From the NCBI GenBank assembly GCA_964596865.1, contig CAZQVW010000035.1, positions 1 through 14,740 of the forward strand: a stretch of DNA of 14,740 bases, given 5' to 3'. The notes below the pieces were generated by a model. That model was given only the letters and a program-made list of their open reading frames with translations. It had not been told where the DNA came from and did no database searches. A program made the translations under genes and the position numbers. Positions within the stretch are counted from its first letter, which is position 1. Each line of letters opens with the position of its first letter. The stretch is from UBA6382 sp964596865. Lineage in GTDB: Bacteria; Bacteroidota; Bacteroidia; Bacteroidales; Bacteroidaceae. Below are positions 11,911-14,740 of this stretch, piece after piece.

Positions 11911-14740
11911 TTAAAATAATCTTAACTGGCCATTAATCTCATCGCGAAGCTCATCCGGGGTCTTTCCTGCGTCAGGATCCAGATTTTCTTCTTCTTCATC
12001 GGTGGGCGAAGGGGCGTTCCCGTCTGCACTATCAGCATTTGCGGAAGAATTGTGGCCTTCTTCTGCCTGCTCGTCTTCATCGGAATCGTCCGTAGCCTCC
12101 TGTTCCTCGTGGCGCAGGGGCTCTAATTCCTCCACTGCGGCCACCTCGAAATTAGTGAGGCGCTTACCCTTGGCTTTCAGGCCCTTGACGGCGATAAATT
12201 CATCAGCCTCCACCTCCATAGGTTCGCGGAAACTGCTATTACCGCCATATACCACCTTGATACGCGGATAAGCCTCCGCCGTAAGCAATAGAATATGGCC
12301 ATCGCCCTCATCACTGATGAAATTCTGGCGCTTTTGCGACACCTCCATTTGGAAACGCTTGATATACGGGCGTCCATCCGTTTCCTTACTGTCATAAACG
12401 GCTGTCCAAACGCGCCCATCGTCTTGCTTTCCTATAAATGTGATGTCTTCCTCATAGTGATTGTTGATATCTGTGTCTGTGAAATAAAACTCGCCGTTCT
12501 TTAATATCACCAGCACGCGATCATCGCCCTGAAATTCGCCCAGATACTGCCCGCGCTCGTCATAATTGAGGCGGCGGACGGCATTATCAAACCAAACCTT
12601 GCGGCCTCCCAGCGTGGAGATGCCATGGCTTTTGAGATTGATGCGATAGATGGTGAAGCGCGAAGCAATATTGCCCATCGAAGCGCGCCCGCGTATAGCT
12701 AAATTGGCAAAATTGATGTCGAATACCAGTTTCCGAACTTTCTCCGTGGGCTTGAGCGTAATCCTTACCACTTCTGCCTCGCCATTGGGGTTGGAAGTGA
12801 AATAAACCACCTTGGAAAACGGTGTGCCCTTGGTGAGGTCGTATTCCTTATCGCGGGTAATACCGGTAACAAAGAAGCGCTTCATATAATAGTAGCCCTT
12901 TTTGCCATCGCGATAAATCACGTTATAGACAGTACGCTTGTCGTTTTTCTTAAATACGGCCACATGGAGAATTTCGGCCTTCTTGCCTTCGGCTTTCGAG
13001 CGCTCGGTTTCGCCTACAAACAGCTTGTCCTGCACGCGGGTAACCTTATAAGTGCCATCGCGGTAGAAAATAATCACATCATCGATGTCGGAGCAGGCAC
13101 TAACAAACTCGTCTTTCTTCAAACCGGTGCCGATAAAGCCTTCATCGCGGTTCACATACAGTTTTTGATTCTGTTCGGTAACCTTGGCGGCCTCAATCTG
13201 GTCGAAAGCCGTGATTTGCGTGTGGCGGGGATAGTGGGCGCCGTATTTTTCCTTGAGCTGAGTAAACCAATTAATGGTAACGAGGGTGATATTCTTCAGA
13301 TCGTTCTCCACCTTGCGTATCTCGCCTTGCAGACGCAGGATTTCTTCCTCGGCTTTCTCCTTATTAAATTTAAGTATGCGCCTCATTTTTATTTCCATAA
13401 GGCGGAGAATGTCGTCTTTTGTTACCTCTCTCACCATCTTGGGGTACCACGGAGTGAGGCGCTCATCGATATGCTCGCAGGCCTCGTCCATCGTCTTGGC
13501 TTGCTCAAATTCCTTATCCTTATATATGCGCTCGTTGATAAAGATGCTCTCCAGCGAGGCGAAGTGCAACTGTTCCCTCAATTCGTCTCTGTGGATAATG
13601 AGTTCTTTCTTCAGTAGCTCTTTGGTCTGATCCACATTATGGCGCAACACATCGCTCACGCTTAGGAAACATGGCGTGCGATTTTCTATTACGCAGCAGT
13701 TGGGCGAGATAGACACCTCGCAATCGGTGAAAGCGTAGAGGGCGTCCAAGGTCTTGTCGGGCGAGACGCCGGGCTGCAGGTGAACAATGATACTGGCCTC
13801 GGCAGAGGTGGTGTCGTCAATGTGGCGGATCTTGATTTTGCCCTTCTCGCCCGCCTTCATAATCGACTCGATAACACTCTTCACCGTCTTGGAGTAAGGA
13901 ATTTCGGTGATATGAAGTGTTTTATTGTCTATTTTCTGAATCTTGGCTCTAATCTTTACAGAGCCTCCGCGCATACCATCGTTATAATGCGACACATCTA
14001 TACTGCCGCCCGTGGGAAAGTCGGGGAACAACCGGAACGGTTCGCCGTGAAGGTAACTAATCGCAGCATCGCACAGTTCATTGAAATTATGAGGCAGTAT
14101 CTTTACCGACAAGCCCACAGCAATGCCGTCTGCTCCCTGGCAAAGCAGAAGTGGGAACTTCACCGGCAGGGTAATCGGCTCTTTGTTGCGACCGTCATAG
14201 GAGAGCTTCCATTCGGTGGTCTTAGGATTAAAAACGGCATCGAGGGCAAACTTGCTCAATCGGGCTTCAATGTATCGCGGGGCGGCGGCATCATCGCCCG
14301 TGAGGATGTTACCCCAGTTACCCTGGCAATCCACCAACAAATTCTTCTGCCCCAGCGTAACAAGTGCGGAATAGATGGAGGCATCGCCGTGGGGATGGAA
14401 TTTCATGGTCTCGCCCACTATGTTGGCCACCTTGTTCAACCTGCCATCATCCATACGCTTCATAGTATGGAGGATACGGCGCTGCACAGGCTTCAAACCA
14501 TCGTCTATATGGGGCACGGCGCGGTCGAGTATCACATAACTGGCGTAGTCAAGAAACCAGTTTTGATACATTCCGCCCAGCCTAAGCGAAGCGTTGGGGT
14601 CATCAGAATGCGGTTCGGGCGTGTAGGAAGCAGAATCCTGCTCATCTGCTCGGTTTTCCTGCTCCATGGCGGCATCATCCACCTCAATAGAAGCGTCATC
14701 CTGCTTGCGAGAACTATTAATCTGCTCCGCAGCCTCACTG
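11911..14740 (-). CDS. parC: DNA topoisomerase IV subunit A (5' end runs off the window)
   Basis: Breaks and rejoins DNA with ParE to decatenate chromosomes. The frame is open to the right edge, so the true start may lie outside. Internal candidates are GTG 14682 (residue 1 here, 923 aa) and ATG 14667. The breakage-reunion domain begins near SLRLGGMYQNWFLDYASYVI (32-51). It contains DGLKPVQRRIL (61-71), KFHPHGDASIY (94-104) and AAPRYIEARLS (133-143), with catalytic Tyr137. A coiled-coil stretch (about 430-480) precedes a C-terminal beta-pinwheel (about 510-830). No GyrA box (QRRGGKG) is seen, which favours ParC over GyrA. The last 80 or so residues are very acidic, ending LRDEINGQLRLF; the N-terminal extension is also acidic. 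Ala101 occupies the position of the quinolone-contacting serine in E. coli ParC (Ser80). The TAA stop directly abuts the DUF3316 gene. Confidence 0.93.
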   Translation of the reverse strand, partial: SEAAEQINSSRKQDDASIEVDDAAMEQENRADEQDSASYTPEPHSDDPNASLRLGGMYQNWFLDYASYVILDRAVPHIDDGLKPVQRRILHTMKRMDDGRLNKVANIVGETMKFHPHGDASIYSALVTLGQKNLLVDCQGNWGNILTGDDAAAPRYIEARLSKFALDAVFNPKTTEWKLSYDGRNKEPITLPVKFPLLLCQGADGIAVGLSVKILPHNFNELCDAAISYLHGEPFRLFPDFPTGGSIDVSHYNDGMRGGSVKIRAKIQKIDNKTLHITEIPYSKTVKSVIESIMKAGEKGKIKIRHIDDTTSAEASIIVHLQPGVSPDKTLDALYAFTDCEVSISPNCCVIENRTPCFLSVSDVLRHNVDQTKELLKKELIIHRDELREQLHFASLESIFINERIYKDKEFEQAKTMDEACEHIDERLTPWYPKMVREVTKDDILRLMEIKMRRILKFNKEKAEEEILRLQGEIRKVENDLKNITLVTINWFTQLKEKYGAHYPRHTQITAFDQIEAAKVTEQNQKLYVNRDEGFIGTGLKKDEFVSACSDIDDVIIFYRDGTYKVTRVQDKLFVGETERSKAEGKKAEILHVAVFKKNDKRTVYNVIYRDGKKGYYYMKRFFVTGITRDKEYDLTKGTPFSKVVYFTSNPNGEAEVVRITLKPTEKVRKLVFDINFANLAIRGRASMGNIASRFTIYRINLKSHGISTLGGRKVWFDNAVRRLNYDERGQYLGEFQGDDRVLVILKNGEFYFTDTDINNHYEEDITFIGKQDDGRVWTAVYDSKETDGRPYIKRFQMEVSQKRQNFISDEGDGHILLLTAEAYPRIKVVYGGNSSFREPMEVEADEFIAVKGLKAKGKRLTNFEVAAVEELEPLRHEEQEATDDSDEDEQAEEGHNSSANADSADGNAPSPTDEEEENLDPDAGKTPDELRDEINGQLRLF

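Overview
The window reads as chromosomal DNA of a gut-type Bacteroidota, most likely order Bacteroidales (Muribaculaceae- or Prevotellaceae-like; the family is an inference). The reasons are promoters of the TTTG / TAnnTTTG kind, start sites without Shine-Dalgarno sequences, surface lipoproteins with acidic residues after the lipidated cysteine, a DUF3316 outer-membrane protein, and a BtuB/BtuG-like uptake pair. I see no tRNA, rRNA, CRISPR array, insertion sequence or phage gene.

Layout. (1) 1-302 is a non-coding region holding four palindromic 10-bp boxes spaced exactly 22 bp apart inside a 19-bp inverted repeat, followed by a promoter element for maeB. (2) 303-2597 (+) is maeB, malic enzyme fused to a phosphotransacetylase-like domain, followed by hairpins including a convergent terminator. 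(3) 9372 down to 2909 (-) is a tightly packed five-gene envelope operon: a small secreted protein, a 523-residue secreted protein with a DT-repeat segment, a 406-residue secreted protein of a family found in these loci, a BtuB-like TonB-dependent receptor, and a BtuG-like beta-propeller lipoprotein. Gaps are 6, 0, -4 and 42 bp. A consensus promoter at 9572-9603 precedes a leader of about 190 nt that can fold extensively, and three 21-bp direct repeats lie upstream of the promoter. (4) 14740 down to 9801 (-) is parC (topoisomerase IV subunit A, open to the right edge of the window), then a DUF3316 outer-membrane protein and an S41 peptidase lipoprotein, contiguous or overlapping.

How they work together. 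The central operon looks like a surface machine for capturing and importing a corrinoid such as vitamin B12: the propeller lipoprotein would bind ligand and cap the TonB-dependent barrel, and the three secreted proteins are candidate accessory factors. Corrinoid specificity is inferred from family resemblance. Such loci are usually controlled by cobalamin riboswitches, but this leader shows none of the usual motifs. That makes the leader and the upstream 21-bp repeats the most interesting regulatory sequences here, together with the phased array upstream of maeB. MaeB and ParC are housekeeping genes.
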